DNA from: CADEEN01 sp963751775
Lineage (GTDB): Bacteria; Pseudomonadota; Gammaproteobacteria; Burkholderiales; Burkholderiaceae_C
DNA length: 64,000 nucleotides
Assembly (NCBI GenBank): GCA_963751775.1
Contig: CAVVVW010000008.1
Coordinates: 310,001-374,000, forward strand
Direction: 5' to 3'
A program made the translations under genes and the position numbers. Each line of letters starts with the position of its first letter. The first letter of the stretch is position 1. A model generated the notes under the pieces. That model did not search any database. It was not told the DNA's origin and was given only the letters and a program-made list of their open reading frames with translations. Below are positions 9,555 to 18,780 of the stretch, piece by piece.

Positions 9555-9637
9555 CGATTACCTCCTGTTCGTTCCCGGTTATGGTAGCGGTGGCCCGCCA
9601 TCCGCGGCCTAGCGCCAACCCCCACCCTTCGCCGTCC

Positions 9638-10245
9638 GTGGCCCGCATCGTCGTCCTTTGTGCCCACCCGCACCTGGAGCATTCGCGCGTGACGCGGGAC
9701 ATGGCGCGGGCCGCCGCCGGCGTTGCGCACGACCGACGTGCGCGACCTGTACGCGCTCTACCCCGACTACCTGATCGACGTCGCCGCCGAACAGGCTGCG
9801 CTGGCAGACGCCGCGCTGATCGTCTGGCTGCACCCGACCCATTGGTACGGCATGACGCCGCTGCTCAAGCTGTGGGCCGACGAGGTCCTGTCCTTCGGCT
9901 GGGCCTACGGCCCGGGCGGCAACGCCTTGCGCGACAAGGATCTGTGGTTGGTGACCTCGACCGGCGGCAGCGCCGAGGCCTACCGCCCCGACGGCCTGAA
10001 CCGCTACTTCTTCGACGCCTTCCTGCCGCCGTACGAACAGACCTGCGCAGTTGGTCGGCATGCGCTTTCTGCCGCCGCTGGTATTGCACGGCGCGCACCG
10101 GGCCAGCGAGGCCGAAGTCGAGGCCCATGCGCAGACCTTCGCGTCGCGCCTGCAGAGCTATCCCGACTGGCCCGAGATCGAAGACATCGCACCCTGCGAT
10201 GTGCGCGAGGTGCCGAGCATCGACCGACCGGCAGAGACCCGCCTG
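9638..10245 (+). CDS. kefF: KefF-like NAD(P)H oxidoreductase (frameshifts near 9722 and 10050)
   Basis: Flavodoxin-fold quinone-reductase-type protein, the regulatory partner that activates KefC potassium efflux. The N-terminus, VARIVVLCAHPHLEHSRVTR from GTG 9638, is the FMN-binding start. The middle (WLHPTHWYGMTPLLKLWAD) and GWAYGPGGNALRDKD are the KefF signature, and the end (RFLPPLVLHGAHRAS) follows. Two one-base breaks interrupt it. The last third is in the same frame as kefC and has no stop before the kefC ATG at 10246. A TGA in another frame overlaps that ATG (TGATG), so either a third slip hides the stop or the two are fused. The end is therefore uncertain by a few codons. Confidence 0.8.
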
Positions 10246-12115
10246 ATGGACCCCGCCACGAGCTGGCTCACGACCAGCCTGATCTACCTCGCCGCGGCGG
10301 TGATCGCGGTGCCGCTGGCGCGTGCGCTCGGGTTGGGGTCGATCATCGGCTACCTCGGCGCGGGCATCGTCATCGGCCCCTGGGGCCTGGGCCTGGTGAC
10401 CGATGCACAGACCATCCTCACGGTGGCCGAGTTCGGCGTCGTGCTGATGCTGTTCCTGGTCGGACTCGAACTCGAGCCGCGGCGGCTGTGGGCCATGCGC
10501 CGGCCGATCTTCGGCTGGGGCTCGTTGCAGGTCGGTGCCAGCGCGGCGGCGATGACGGCCATCGCCATCGCCTTCGGCGTGGCCTGGCCGGTGGCGCTGG
10601 CGGCGGCGCTGGGCCTGGCCATGTCGTCGACCGCGATCGGCCTGGCCGTGCTGGCCGAGCGCAACGTGCAGCGCACGCCGGCCGGCCAGGGCGTGCTCGG
10701 CGTGGCGCTGTTCCAGGACGTGGCGGCGATCCCGATCCTGGCGCTGCTGCCACTGCTGCCCGCGGTCGCGCCGCAGGCCACGCCGGGCAGCGATGGCAGT
10801 GCCTGGTGGGCGGCGGGCAAGGCCGTCGCCGTCATCGCCGCGCTGCTGCTCGGCGGCCGCCTGGCCCTGCGCCCGGCCCTGCGCTGGATCGCGCGCAGCC
10901 GCACGCCGGAGATCTTCACCGCCGCGTCGCTGCTGCTGGTGCTGGCCACCGCGGCGCTGATGCATGCGGTCGGGCTGTCGATGGCGCTGGGCACCTTTCT
11001 GGCCGGCGTGCTGCTGGCCGAGAGCGAGTACCGGCGCGAACTGGAAACCGACCTCGAGCCGTTCAAGGGCCTGCTGCTCGGCCTGTTCTTCATCGCCGTG
11101 GGCATGAGCATCGACTTCGCGGTGGTGCTGGCCAGCCCGTGGCGGGTGGCGCTGGTCGTGCTCGGCTTCCTGGCCGTGAAGACGGCGCTGCTGCTGGCGA
11201 TGGCGCGCGCCATGGACCTGCCGCTGGCCGGGCGGCCGTTGTTCACGGTGCTGCTGGCGCAGGGCGGCGAGTTCGGCTTCGTCGTCTTCCAGGCGGCGAC
11301 GCAGGCCGGCGTGATCGATGCAGCCACCTCGTCGTTGCTGCTGGCCGCGGTGGCGATCTCGATGTTGCTGACGCCGCTGGCCTTGCTCGCCGTCGACCGC
11401 CTGGTCGCGCCGCGGCTGGCGGCGCAGCGCGGGGCCAAGCTGAGCGAGATCGACGAGCCGCAACAGGCTGCGGTGATCGTCGCCGGCTTCGGCCGTTACG
11501 GCCAGGTCGTCAGCCGCCTGCTGCTGGCCAACGGCATCGCACCGACCGTGCTCGACCACGACAGCGAACAGATCGAAGGCGTGCGCCGCTTCGGCTGGCG
11601 TGCCTTTTACGGCGACGCGACGCGGCTGGACCTGCTGCGCGTGGCCGGTGCGGCGCAGGCCCGCGTGCTGGTCGTGGCCATCGACGACATCGAGCAGAGC
11701 CTGGCCCTGGTCGACCTGGCGCGCGAGCACTTTCCCGCAACTCACGCTCGTCGCCCGCGCGCGCAACGTGCAGCATTGGTACCAGCTCAACGAGCGCGGC
11801 GTGGCCCACATCGAACGCGAAACCCTCGACTCGGCGTTGATGAGCGGGCGCAGCGTGCTCGAAGCGATGGGCTTCGAGCGCCACCAGGCGCGCAACCTGG
11901 CGCTGCGCTTTCGCCGCCACAACCTCGAGCAGTTGCGCGAGAGCGCGCCGCATTTCCGCGACGAGTCCAAGCTCATCGCCATGTCCAAGATCGGCCGCCA
12001 GCAGATGGAGAAGTTCATGGCCGACGAGCGTGCGCGCAAGGACAGCCGCAGGCAGACGGCCGTCTGGGCCGACCATCAGGACGCGGACGTGACCGCGCGA
12101 GCCTTCGCTGACTGA
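10246..12115 (+). CDS. kefC: Glutathione-regulated K+/H+ antiporter KefC (frameshift near 11735)
   Basis: CPA2-family cation/proton antiporter with about 12 membrane spans and a cytoplasmic RCK/TrkA-N domain. The transport domain includes GLGSIIGYLGAGIVIGPWGL and AEFGVVLMLFLVGLELEPRR. The RCK nucleotide-binding loop is AAVIVAGFGRYGQVVSRLLL near residue 405. A slip near 11735 changes frame in REHFP; the protein then continues LTLVARARNVQHWYQLNERG to a stop at 12113-12115. Length is about 622 residues, normal for KefC. It protects against electrophiles by acidifying the cytoplasm on glutathione-adduct binding (known for E. coli). Adjacent kefF supports the call. Confidence 0.92.
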
Positions 12116-12154
12116 CAGCGTGCCTTGCCGGGTCCCGCCTGGCAGTCAGCGCCG

Positions 12155-12908
12155 CTACCGCAGCCCATCCCACAACAGCTTGACCCCGGTCAGGAACATG
12201 CCGCCGTAAGCGATGCGGTAGAACCAGTCCGAGGCGATGCGCCGGGTGGCCCAGATGCCGAGCCAGACACCCAGCGGTGCCAACGGCATCAGCACCAGCG
12301 AGGTGAGCAGGATGCGGGCGTCGAACAGGCCCAGGCGCGGCGTAGGGAATCCACTTCGACAGGTTGATGAAGCCGAACAGCACCGCCAACGTGGCCGCCA
12401 GGCGCAGCGGCGCCAGGCGCAACGGCAGCACATAGGCCGCGATCGGCGGGCCGCCGGCATGGGCCACGAAGCTGGTGAACCCGCCCGCGATGCCGAGCAG
12501 GAAGCCGACGGCCCTGGACGGCGGGGCCGAGTCGCTGCGCGGCGGGAAGGCCAGGCGCTGGGCCAGGAACAGCAGCGTCAGCCCGCCGACCACGGCGGCG
12601 ACGGTCTTGCCCTGCAGCAGGCCGAACAGCAGCGTGCCGACCACGGTGCCGATCAAGGACGCCGGCAACAGCAGGCGCAGCAGTTCGCGGTCGCGTTCGC
12701 GCCAGAGTTGGCGCACGCCGGTGGCATCCATGGCCAGCAACAGCGGCAGCATCAGCGCCGCCGCCTGCGGCGCCGGCAACACCAGCGCCAGCAGCGGCGT
12801 GGCCAGCGAGCCGAAGCCCATCAGGAAGCCGCTCTTGGCCAGCCCCATCAGCAGGACGGCGGGCACCGCCACCGCATAGAACCAGGGATCGGTGATGAGG
12901 GCGGGCAT
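12155..12908 (-). CDS. TauE/SafE-family membrane exporter (frameshift near 12340)
   Basis: About 250 residues with eight predicted membrane segments, typical of the TauE/SafE (DUF81) family of anion exporters, often linked to sulfite or sulfoacetate. Seen: VLLMGLAKSGFLMGFGSLAT at the N-terminus and FLLGIAGGFTSFVAHAGGPP in the middle, a strong family motif. A slip near 12340 leads to the C-terminal LLTSLVLMPLAPLGVWLG. The ATG used (MPALITDP, 12908) overlaps the stop of the nitroreductase gene (TGATG). The substrate is not predictable; no sulfur genes are close. Confidence 0.85.
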
Positions 12909-13484
12909 CAGACCAGGCTGCACGCGTCGGCGAACGGCAGGCGCGGGCTGCGCGCCAGCACCTTGCCCGGATCACCCTCGCCGAGGGTAGCAGATGAAGT
13001 TGGTGCGCACCGTGCTGTCGGGCCAGAAGGCGGCGTCCATCTTGGCGCGGTCGAAGCCGCTCATCGGCCCGCAGTCCAGGCCCAGCGCGCGCGCCGCGAT
13101 GATGAAGTAGCCGCCCTGCAGGCTGGAGTTGCGAAACGCGGTCTCTTCGATCTTCGCCGGCTGGCCGACGAACCAGGCGCGGGCGTCGGTGTGCGGGAAC
13201 AGTTGCGGCAGCTTGTCGTAGAACGCCATGTCCATGCCGATCACCGCGGTCACCGGCGCTTCCTGCACTTTGCGCACATTGCCCGGCGACAGGCAGGCGA
13301 TCAGCCGCGCCTTGGCGGCGTCGCTCCTGACGAAGACGAAGCGCGCCGGCGAGCAATTGGCCGAAGTCGGGCCCCACTTGACGAGCTCGTACAGCGCGCG
13401 CAGCGTGTCGTCGGCGACCGGCGTCGGCCGGTAGCCGTTCTGCGTGCGCGCTTCGGTGAAGAGTTGTTCGGTACGGACCTGCAT
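12908..13484 (-). CDS. RutE/HadB-type nitroreductase (malonic semialdehyde reductase family; frameshift near 12990)
   Basis: FMN-dependent nitroreductase-fold protein of about 191 residues. The order QNGYRPTPVADDTLRALYEL, KWGPTSANCSPARFVFVR and AFYDKLPQLFPH matches the RutE/HadB subgroup, which reduces malonic semialdehyde or related aldehydes and enones. The C-terminal frame slips near 12990; the corrected end is FICYLGEGDPGKVLARSPRL, the normal family ending, stopping on the TGA that overlaps the tauE-like ATG. It starts at ATG 13484. No other rut genes are present, so the physiological substrate is open. Confidence 0.83.
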
Positions 13485-13521
13485 CGGGCCTCCGCGGGGT
13501 TGACCGCACAATTGTCGGACC

Positions 13522-13955
13522 ATGTTCACCCCTTCCCAGCACGATGTGCGCCGCTTCTTCTGCACAACGCACGACAAGCAGCGCCAGGCCCTGCCATTGA
13601 CGCCGATGGAGGCGCTGGCGGCGCAGTGGATCGCCGAGCACCCCGAGTACCACACCGAACTGGCTCGACGTCGACGGCCGCGCTGGCCGCAAGCTACACG
13701 GTCGAGGACGGGCGCACGAATCCGTTCCTGCACCTGTCGATGCACCTGACCATCACCGAGCAGGTCGCGATCGACCAGCCGCGCGGCATCAAGCAGGCGT
13801 TCGAGTTGCTTCGCGCGCGGCTCGGCTCGGCGCACGAGGCGCAGCACCAGGTCATGGAATGCCTGGGCGAGATGGTCTGGGCCTCGCAGCGCTCGGGGCT
13901 GCCGCCCGACGGCCTGGCCTACCTCGAATGCGTGCGCCAACGCGCCACGCGCTGA
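13522..13955 (+). CDS. DUF1841 family protein (frameshift near 13665)
   Basis: About 144 residues, a conserved betaproteobacterial family of unknown function. The start MFTPSQHDVRRFFC is family-typical, and LHLSMHLTITEQVAIDQPRG in the second half is the DUF1841 core. A one-base slip near 13665 separates the halves. It is divergent from the nitroreductase gene with only 37 bp between the starts; that gap holds TTGACC and the palindrome ACAATTGT (13506-13513), which may contain overlapping promoters. No membrane or signal segments are seen. Confidence 0.85.
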
Positions 13956-13979
13956 CGGCCGGACCGCCGAGCTCGCTGC

Positions 13980-14423
13980 ATGGCCGGCATCCACATCACT
14001 GACATCGAATGCGCCATCAACTGGTGGCGCGCGCGATCCCCTTCCGCCGACGGCATCACCGCCTGCGCCCCGGTGCGTGCGCTGGCCGAGGTCTATGGCC
14101 TGATGGTCTTCCATCATGCGTCCGAGTGCGACGAGAACTCGATGCCGGAGCTGGCCAAGCGGGCCTGGCTGGACTGGTATGCCGGCACCCCCGACGCGCC
14201 GTGCATCGCGATCTGCTCGACCGCGCAGGGCGACGCCGTGTGCAAGGGCTGCGGCCGCACCGAGCACGAGGTGCAGCATTGGCCCGAACTGAGCCCGGGC
14301 GCCAAGCGCGCGGTGTGGCGCCGCATCACGATGGCGGGCACGGCCTGGCGCTTCAATCGCTACGCCGAGCGTGCGGCGGCCGACATGTCGCCAAATCGGC
14401 CCGGCGTGAGCAATTTGGCCTGA
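13980..14423 (+). CDS. DUF3717 + DUF1289 two-domain protein
   Basis: 147 residues and intact. The N-terminal half (MAGIHITDIECAINWWRARS through MPELAKRAWLDWY) is the DUF3717 domain found in betaproteobacteria. The C-terminal half is DUF1289, with its cysteine pattern PCIAIC...GDAVCKGCGRT and the following EVQHW. Those cysteines (about residues 78-100) probably bind zinc or iron (inference). The fusion of the two domains is usual in Burkholderiales. The start at 13980 is 25 bp after the DUF1841 stop, so the two are probably cotranscribed. Confidence 0.85.
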   Translation: MAGIHITDIECAINWWRARSPSADGITACAPVRALAEVYGLMVFHHASECDENSMPELAKRAWLDWYAGTPDAPCIAICSTAQGDAVCKGCGRTEHEVQHWPELSPGAKRAVWRRITMAGTAWRFNRYAERAAADMSPNRPGVSNLA

Positions 14424-14540
14424 GTCGCGTGTTTTCCACGGCGCGGGCCGGCCGCCGCGTGCGCAGGCACGAATAGAGTTCGAGCGGTCGCAGCCAGTCG
14501 CCTTCGGGCTCGCTGTCCATCGCTGCCGAGGTCACCGCCC

Positions 14541-14859
14541 ATGAACCCCATTCGCTCGTTCTTGTCGTCTGGCCTGATTGCCGTCGTCTCGGCCTGGACC
14601 CTGGTTGCCTGCGGCCCCAGTATCGGGCCGGTGATCAAGATCGGCGTGGCGCAGCCCTTGTCGGGCTCGTCCGCCGCCCGCGGCCAGGACCTCGTGAATG
14701 GCGTCAAGCTCGCGGTCAGCGAGATCAATGCCTCCGGCTACAAGGTGGCTGGCAAGGCCGTGCAGTTCGAGGTGTTAGATCTGGTTTTGTTCCTACGTCA
14801 GCGTCTACGAGCGGCGCGATGGGCGCTGGCAGCCGCTGGTGCGTTCCGACAACTGGTAG
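14541..14859 (+). pseudogene. Truncated ABC amino-acid-binding protein joined to a foreign tail
   Basis: The first 78 codons encode a lipoprotein-like signal (VSAWTLVACGPS, lipobox near residue 24) and the start of a LivJ/LivK-type periplasmic binding protein (IKIGVAQPLSGSSAARGQDL). Homology stops at about 14776, where the family should continue with ALDDK-like residues. An A/T-rich join (14777-14793) follows. Then, in a different frame, comes a 21-residue C-terminal piece SYVSVYERRDGRWQPLVRSD ending at TAG 14857-14859, which resembles the end of a SnoaL/DUF4440-type protein. Two unrelated genes therefore appear joined, by deletion or by an assembly chimera. The product would not be functional. 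Confidence 0.75.
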
Positions 14860-14894
14860 CGAGCGCCGCCGCCGTCTGTCGTGTGAACGGAGCC

Positions 14895-16255
14895 CTAGCC
14901 CGCCGGCAGGCTCAGCACGAAGCAACTGCCGCCGCCGTCGCGCGCCTCGCAGCGCACGCTGCCGCCGTGGCGCTGCGGCGATCTGCCGCACCAGCGCCAG
15001 GCCCAGGCCCACGCCGCCCTCGCGCTCGGCGTGGCCGGGCAGGCGGAAGAAGGGCTCGAAGATGCGCTCGCGCAGCGCCTCGGGCACGCCGGGGCCGCGG
15101 TCGCAGACGCGCAGCTCGGCCCGCGGCGACGGCGCCTGCCTGCGCGCTCGGCATGCAGCGTCGATCTCGCCGCCGCCATAGCGGCGCGCGTTCTCCAGCA
15201 GGTTGCGCAGCGCGCGGCGCAGCAGCCGCTCGTCGCCGGGCACGACCAGCGCGGCCTGCGCCGTCTGCAGCTCGGCGCCGCGCGCGCCGCCTCCTCGGCA
15301 GCCAGCGCGAGCAGATCGACCGCGCATCGCCGGCGCTCGAGCGCTGCTGCGCGTCGAGCCGGCTGGCCAGCAGCACCTCTTCGACCAGCGCGTCGAGCTC
15401 GCCGATGTTGGTGTCGATCTCGCGCCTCGAGCCGCTCGCGCTGCGCGCCGGCAGGCGCGTCTTCGAGCATCGACACCGCCATCTTCAGCCGCGCCAGCGG
15501 CGAGCGCAGTTCGTGGCTGGCGTTGGCCAGCAGCGACTGGTGCGAGCGCACCAGCGCCTCGATGCGCTGCGCGGCCTGGTTGAAGCTGGCGGCCACCGCG
15601 GCCACCTCGTCGCGGCCGGTCGCGTCCACGCGCTGGTCGAGCGCGCCGGCGCCGAAGCGCTCGACGCCGTGCTTCAGCGTTCAGCCGGCGCGTCAGGCGC
15701 CGCACCACCGGATAGGCGCCCGCCGCCACGGCCACGAACAGCAGCAGCAGCACCGCCACCAGCCCGACGCCCGGCGGCACGGCCAGCGGCGGCAGGAACG
15801 CCAGCCGGGCCGCCGCGGCCGTCGGGGCCGCGCGCATGCGCCGGCCGCCGGGGCGCATCGGGCCCTGCATCGGCGCGCGCATGACCCACAGCGTGCGGCC
15901 GTCGTCCAGCTGCACCGGCAGGCCGCGCGGCGCGCCGGGCATCGTCGCTGCGGCGCAGGTACGACTCGCTGGCGCCGATGCGCGCGCCGCGCGCGTCGTC
16001 GAGCGCCAGCGGCAGGCGCAGCCGCTGCGACCAGTCGCTCAGCGCCTCGGCCTGCTGTCCGGGCGGCGCATCGGCCGCCGGCAGCGAGCGCTGGATCAGG
16101 TCGGCCCAGGCGGCGATGCGCTCGCTGGCCTGCGCCTCGAAGCGCCCGCGCTCGCTCTGCACCTGGCGCTGGAACAACCAGCCCGACGCCACAGCGCGAA
16201 CAGCGCCAGCGCCAGCACCACCGTGAGGTAGATGCGCAGCGTCAAGCGAGGTCAT
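14895..16255 (-). CDS. CpxA-like sensor histidine kinase (multiple frameshifts)
   Basis: Inner-membrane kinase of about 450 residues. It has an N-terminal membrane helix, a periplasmic region (FQRQVQSERGRFEAQASERI through RLRLPLALDDARGARIG) and a second helix (GLVAVLLLLFVAVAAGAYPV). Then follow HAMP (VDATGRDEVAAVAASFNQAA), the H-box (LLANASHELRSPLARLKMAV; acceptor His) and a C-terminal ATPase end (LRERIFEPFFRLPG, GVGLGLALVRQIA). Breaks occur near 16240, 16195, 15940, 15690, 15425, 15295 and 14985, the densest of any gene outside 41.7-48 kb. The start ATG (16255) lies inside the response-regulator gene, whose stop is at 16242. The periplasmic partner is probably the Spy/CpxP-like protein encoded upstream. 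Confidence 0.8.
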
Positions 16256-16981
16256 GCGCGTCGCTGCCTCGCGTCCTGTCCTGCTTGGCGAACAGGTAGC
16301 CGACGCCGCGCACCGTCAGCACGCGCCGCGGGTTCTTCGGGTCGTCTTCGATCGCCGCGCGGATGCGCGAGATGTGCACGTCGATCGAGCGGTCGAAGGC
16401 CTCCATCGGGTGGCCGCGCAAGCGCGTCCATGATCTGGTCGCGCGACAGCACGCGCCCGGCGGCCTGCGCCAGCACCGACAGCAGCTCGAACTGGTGGCC
16501 GGTCAGGTCGCAGGCCTTGGCCGTCGATGCGCGCCTGGCGCGCACCGAGGTCGATCTCCAGCCGGCCGAAGCGCAGCACTTCGTCGGCCGCGGCCTCCGG
16601 CTGCGCCCGGCGCAGCAGGGCCTTCACGCGCGCCAGCAACTCGCGCGGCTCGAACGGCTTGCCCAGGTAGTCGTCGGCGCCGAGTTCGAGGCCGACGATG
16701 CGGTCCAGTCGGCTCGCCGCGCGCGGTCAGCATCAGCAGCGGCAGGCGCCTCGTGCGCGCCGTCGGCGCGCAGTTCGCGCGTCAGGTCCAGGCCGTCGCC
16801 GTCGGGCAGCATCAGGTCGAGCAGCAGCGCGTCGTAGCTTTCGCCGGCCAGGCGCTCGCGTCCGGCCGCCAGCGTGCGGCGCCACGTCGACCTCGAAGCC
16901 GGCGCCGCGCAGGTAGTCGCCGACCATCGCGGCCAGGCGCGCGTCGTCGTCGATCAGCAGCAGGCGTTGCGCTTGGGCCAT
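16242..16981 (-). CDS. CpxR/OmpR-family response regulator (frameshifts)
   Basis: OmpR-type regulator of about 245 residues. The receiver starts MAQAQRLLLIDDDARLAAMV; the phospho-acceptor Asp is in LLLDLMLPDGDG; GADDYLGKPFEPRELLARVK carries the conserved Lys. The winged-helix effector includes HQFELLSVLAQAAGRVLSRD, DVHISRIRAAIEDD and the final VLTVRGVGYLFAKQD. Slips occur near 16880, 16755, 16715, 16530 and 16425. The C-terminus overlaps the kinase start by 14 bp, a normal CpxR-CpxA-type arrangement. A hairpin (17010-17040) separates it from the Spy-like gene. A perfect CpxR box upstream of that gene suggests autoregulation of the set. Confidence 0.83.
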
Positions 16982-17009
16982 CGTCACTTCGGGCGGTGAT
17001 TGCACGCAA

Positions 17010-17040
17010 GGGCCCCGACGGCCATCGCGCGTCGGGGCCC
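17010..17040. terminator. Strong hairpin between spy-like gene and cpxR-like gene
   Basis: GGGCCCCGACG (17010-17020) pairs perfectly with CGTCGGGGCCC (17030-17040) across a 9-nt loop. It lies just downstream of the Spy-like stop on the minus strand and before the response-regulator start. No U-tract follows, so it may attenuate rather than fully terminate. That would make more spy-like message than kinase/regulator message (inference). Confidence 0.6.
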
Positions 17041-17074
17041 GTTGCCGGCAAGCATAAGGCAGCCGGCACGCGCC

Positions 17075-17641
17075 TCAGCGCTTGGCGGGCGCGCCGTCGA
17101 GCGACTGGCGCTCCTGCAGGTGGCGCTGCATCATGTCGCGGCGCGCGGCCATGCGCTCGGCCAACTGCTTGCGCTGCTCGGGCGTCAGCACCTTGCCGAC
17201 GTCGAGCATGGTCTGCAGCATGCGGCGCGAGGCCTGGTCATGCTGCGCCAGCATTTGCTGGCGCAACGCTTCGGCGGCATTGGCGTCGATCGTCGGCTGC
17301 GTGAACAGCTTGACGCCCTGCTCGCGCAGCGCGCGGCCGGCCTCGCGCTGTGCCTTCATGTCGGCCGCCGCGCGCTCGGTGATCTGCTTGATCTGGGTCC
17401 GCTGGTCGGCCGTGGCGTTGACGCTGTCGAGCATGCGCTCGACCATGCGGCCCTGCATCGGCATGCCCATCATGTCGGGGCCACCATGCATGCCCGGGCC
17501 GCCGTGCATGCCAGGCCCGCCGTACATGCCAGCGCCCCCTTGGGCCCAGGCCGACAGCGCCGCGGTGGCGAGCGCGGCAACGAGAACCACGCCACCGAAC
17601 AGGCGCGTGGAGGTGAAGGTGGAAGGTGTGGTGTGGGCCAT
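17075..17641 (-). CDS. Spy/CpxP-like periplasmic LTxxQ protein
   Basis: 188 residues and intact. It has a signal peptide (GGVVLVAALATAALSAWAQG, cleavage after AWA). A short Gly/Met/His repeat (GGPGMHGGPGMHGGPD) follows near residues 38-55, then a helical Spy-type domain ending with the LTxxQ motif LTPEQRKQLAERM. Spy/CpxP proteins are periplasmic chaperones or metal and stress sensors that damp the CpxA kinase (established for enterobacteria). The Met/His-rich repeat suggests metal binding, possibly copper (inference). Start at ATG 17641, with GGAG 10 bp upstream. It is upstream of a CpxR-like regulator and CpxA-like kinase on the same strand, and has a CpxR-type box 71 bp before the start. 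Confidence 0.87.
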   Translation of the reverse strand: MAHTTPSTFTSTRLFGGVVLVAALATAALSAWAQGGAGMYGGPGMHGGPGMHGGPDMMGMPMQGRMVERMLDSVNATADQRTQIKQITERAAADMKAQREAGRALREQGVKLFTQPTIDANAAEALRQQMLAQHDQASRRMLQTMLDVGKVLTPEQRKQLAERMAARRDMMQRHLQERQSLDGAPAKR

Positions 17642-17711
17642 CTGACAGCTCCATTTGTGGTTGCGATGGACACACAATGCGCGCCGCCGGTGAGCGGCTG
17701 ACGGCTGGCGG

Positions 17712-17726
17712 GTAAAGCTGCGTAAA
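17712..17726. promoter_or_regulatory. Candidate CpxR box upstream of spy-like gene
   Basis: GTAAA-GCTGC-GTAAA is an exact match to the enterobacterial CpxR consensus GTAAA-N5-GTAAA. It lies 71 bp upstream of the Spy-like ATG (17641), in reverse orientation relative to that gene, and just before the stop side of the lipoprotein gene (17750). In DNA this GC-rich an exact 10-base A/T-containing direct repeat is unlikely by chance. Regulation by the adjacent CpxR-like protein is inferred. Confidence 0.6.
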
Positions 17727-17749
17727 CACGGCGCCCGTCCGGGCCCGGC

Positions 17750-18678
17750 TCACTGCCGCGCGGCTTCGATGCGTGTCAGCGTGCGCCGCAGCGCGAATTC
17801 AGGGTTGCCGCTGTGCAATTCCAGGCGCAACAGCACGCCGCTCTTGCGGTCGACGACCAGCACACCGTCGAGTCGCGTGCCGTGGCCGTCCTGCGGCGCG
17901 TCGCCGAACAGTTCGATCACCGCCGCGTCGAACGGCCGCCCGAGCGAGGTTTGCACGCCCAGCGCGATGACCTGGCCACGCAGGCGGCCGCTGCTGCCAC
18001 TTTCGCCACCGATCACGTCGCCATGAACCACGTCACCCAGCGCCAAATCGGGTTGCAGCAGGCGCTTCCAGTGCAGCCAACCGCTGCCGGCCGGCAGTTG
18101 CGGCTGGTTGCCCCATGGATCCTGCTGCCAGCGCACGCCGAGCGCCTGGCCGCCAGTGTCGGCAGCGAACTCGATTTCATCGCGGCGCAGGGCCAGGACA
18201 CGCAGTCCGAGTTCACGCGCCGGCCCGCCCGCGGCGGCGCGTTCCTCGTAGACCAGGCGCTCGCCGAGCGCGATCGGCAACGCCGCCACGCGCGCCGGCG
18301 ACAGTTCTGCGGGCACCGGCGGACAGGCCTTGCCGCGCCTGCGCCACCCGCAAGGCCTCGTCCTGGCCGCGCAACTCGGCCAGGGTCTGCGCATCGACGC
18401 CGTTCGGGCGCATCGCCAGCAGGGCCGGCCAGAACACGGTGACGCCCAGGCTGAGCGCGACGATGTTGTTGCCCGATCGCTCGTCGACCGCGTAGGCCAC
18501 CTGTGCCGCGCGCTGCCGCACGCGGTCGGCTTCGTCATAGAGCGCGTCGCAACTCCACGCCGCGTAGCGCGCCGGGGTCGCTGGCCAGCGGCACGACGTC
18601 GGCCGAACGCGTCGCGCAGGCACCCAGCAGGGCCAGCAACAGCAGCGACCAGGGCCTGGAATGGCGCACAGCGGACAT
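17750..18678 (-). CDS. Predicted lipoprotein of unknown function (frameshifts near 18545 and 18335)
   Basis: About 309 residues. The start MSAVRHSRPWSLLLLALLGA is a lipoprotein signal; the lipid-carrying Cys follows LLGA. The N-terminal part (YDEADRVRQRAAQVAYAVDE, then GNNIVALSLGVTVFWPALLA) resembles small lipoproteins that carry a 'WPALF' segment followed by a Glu/Leu-rich helix. The remainder (GERLVYEERAAAGGPARELG, LQPDLALGDVVHGDV, FDAAVIELFGDAPQDGHG) has no family I recognise. It looks like a beta-rich domain that reads out 'colour-coded' hydrophobic strands. The start at 18678 is divergent from the MaoC gene at 18781. It may be envelope-related, as the neighbouring Cpx-like set is, but nothing proves this. 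Confidence 0.65.
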
Positions 18679-18780
18679 GGTCGCGATTCTGCCGTCAATC
18701 GTCGCCGATTCCCGCCAGCGAGCGGCCGATGGTCCGCTGCGGCGGATCGACGCATACTCGAATCCCTGGCGGTGTGACCC

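Noticed and set aside
9865..12039. 724-codon open frame on the minus strand opposite kefF/kefC
   Set aside because: Low-complexity translation without family features; shadow of kefC.
17460..17535. Short tandem repeats resembling a CRISPR or minisatellite
   Set aside because: They are in-frame Gly-Pro-Met-His repeats inside the Spy-like coding region, with no spacers.
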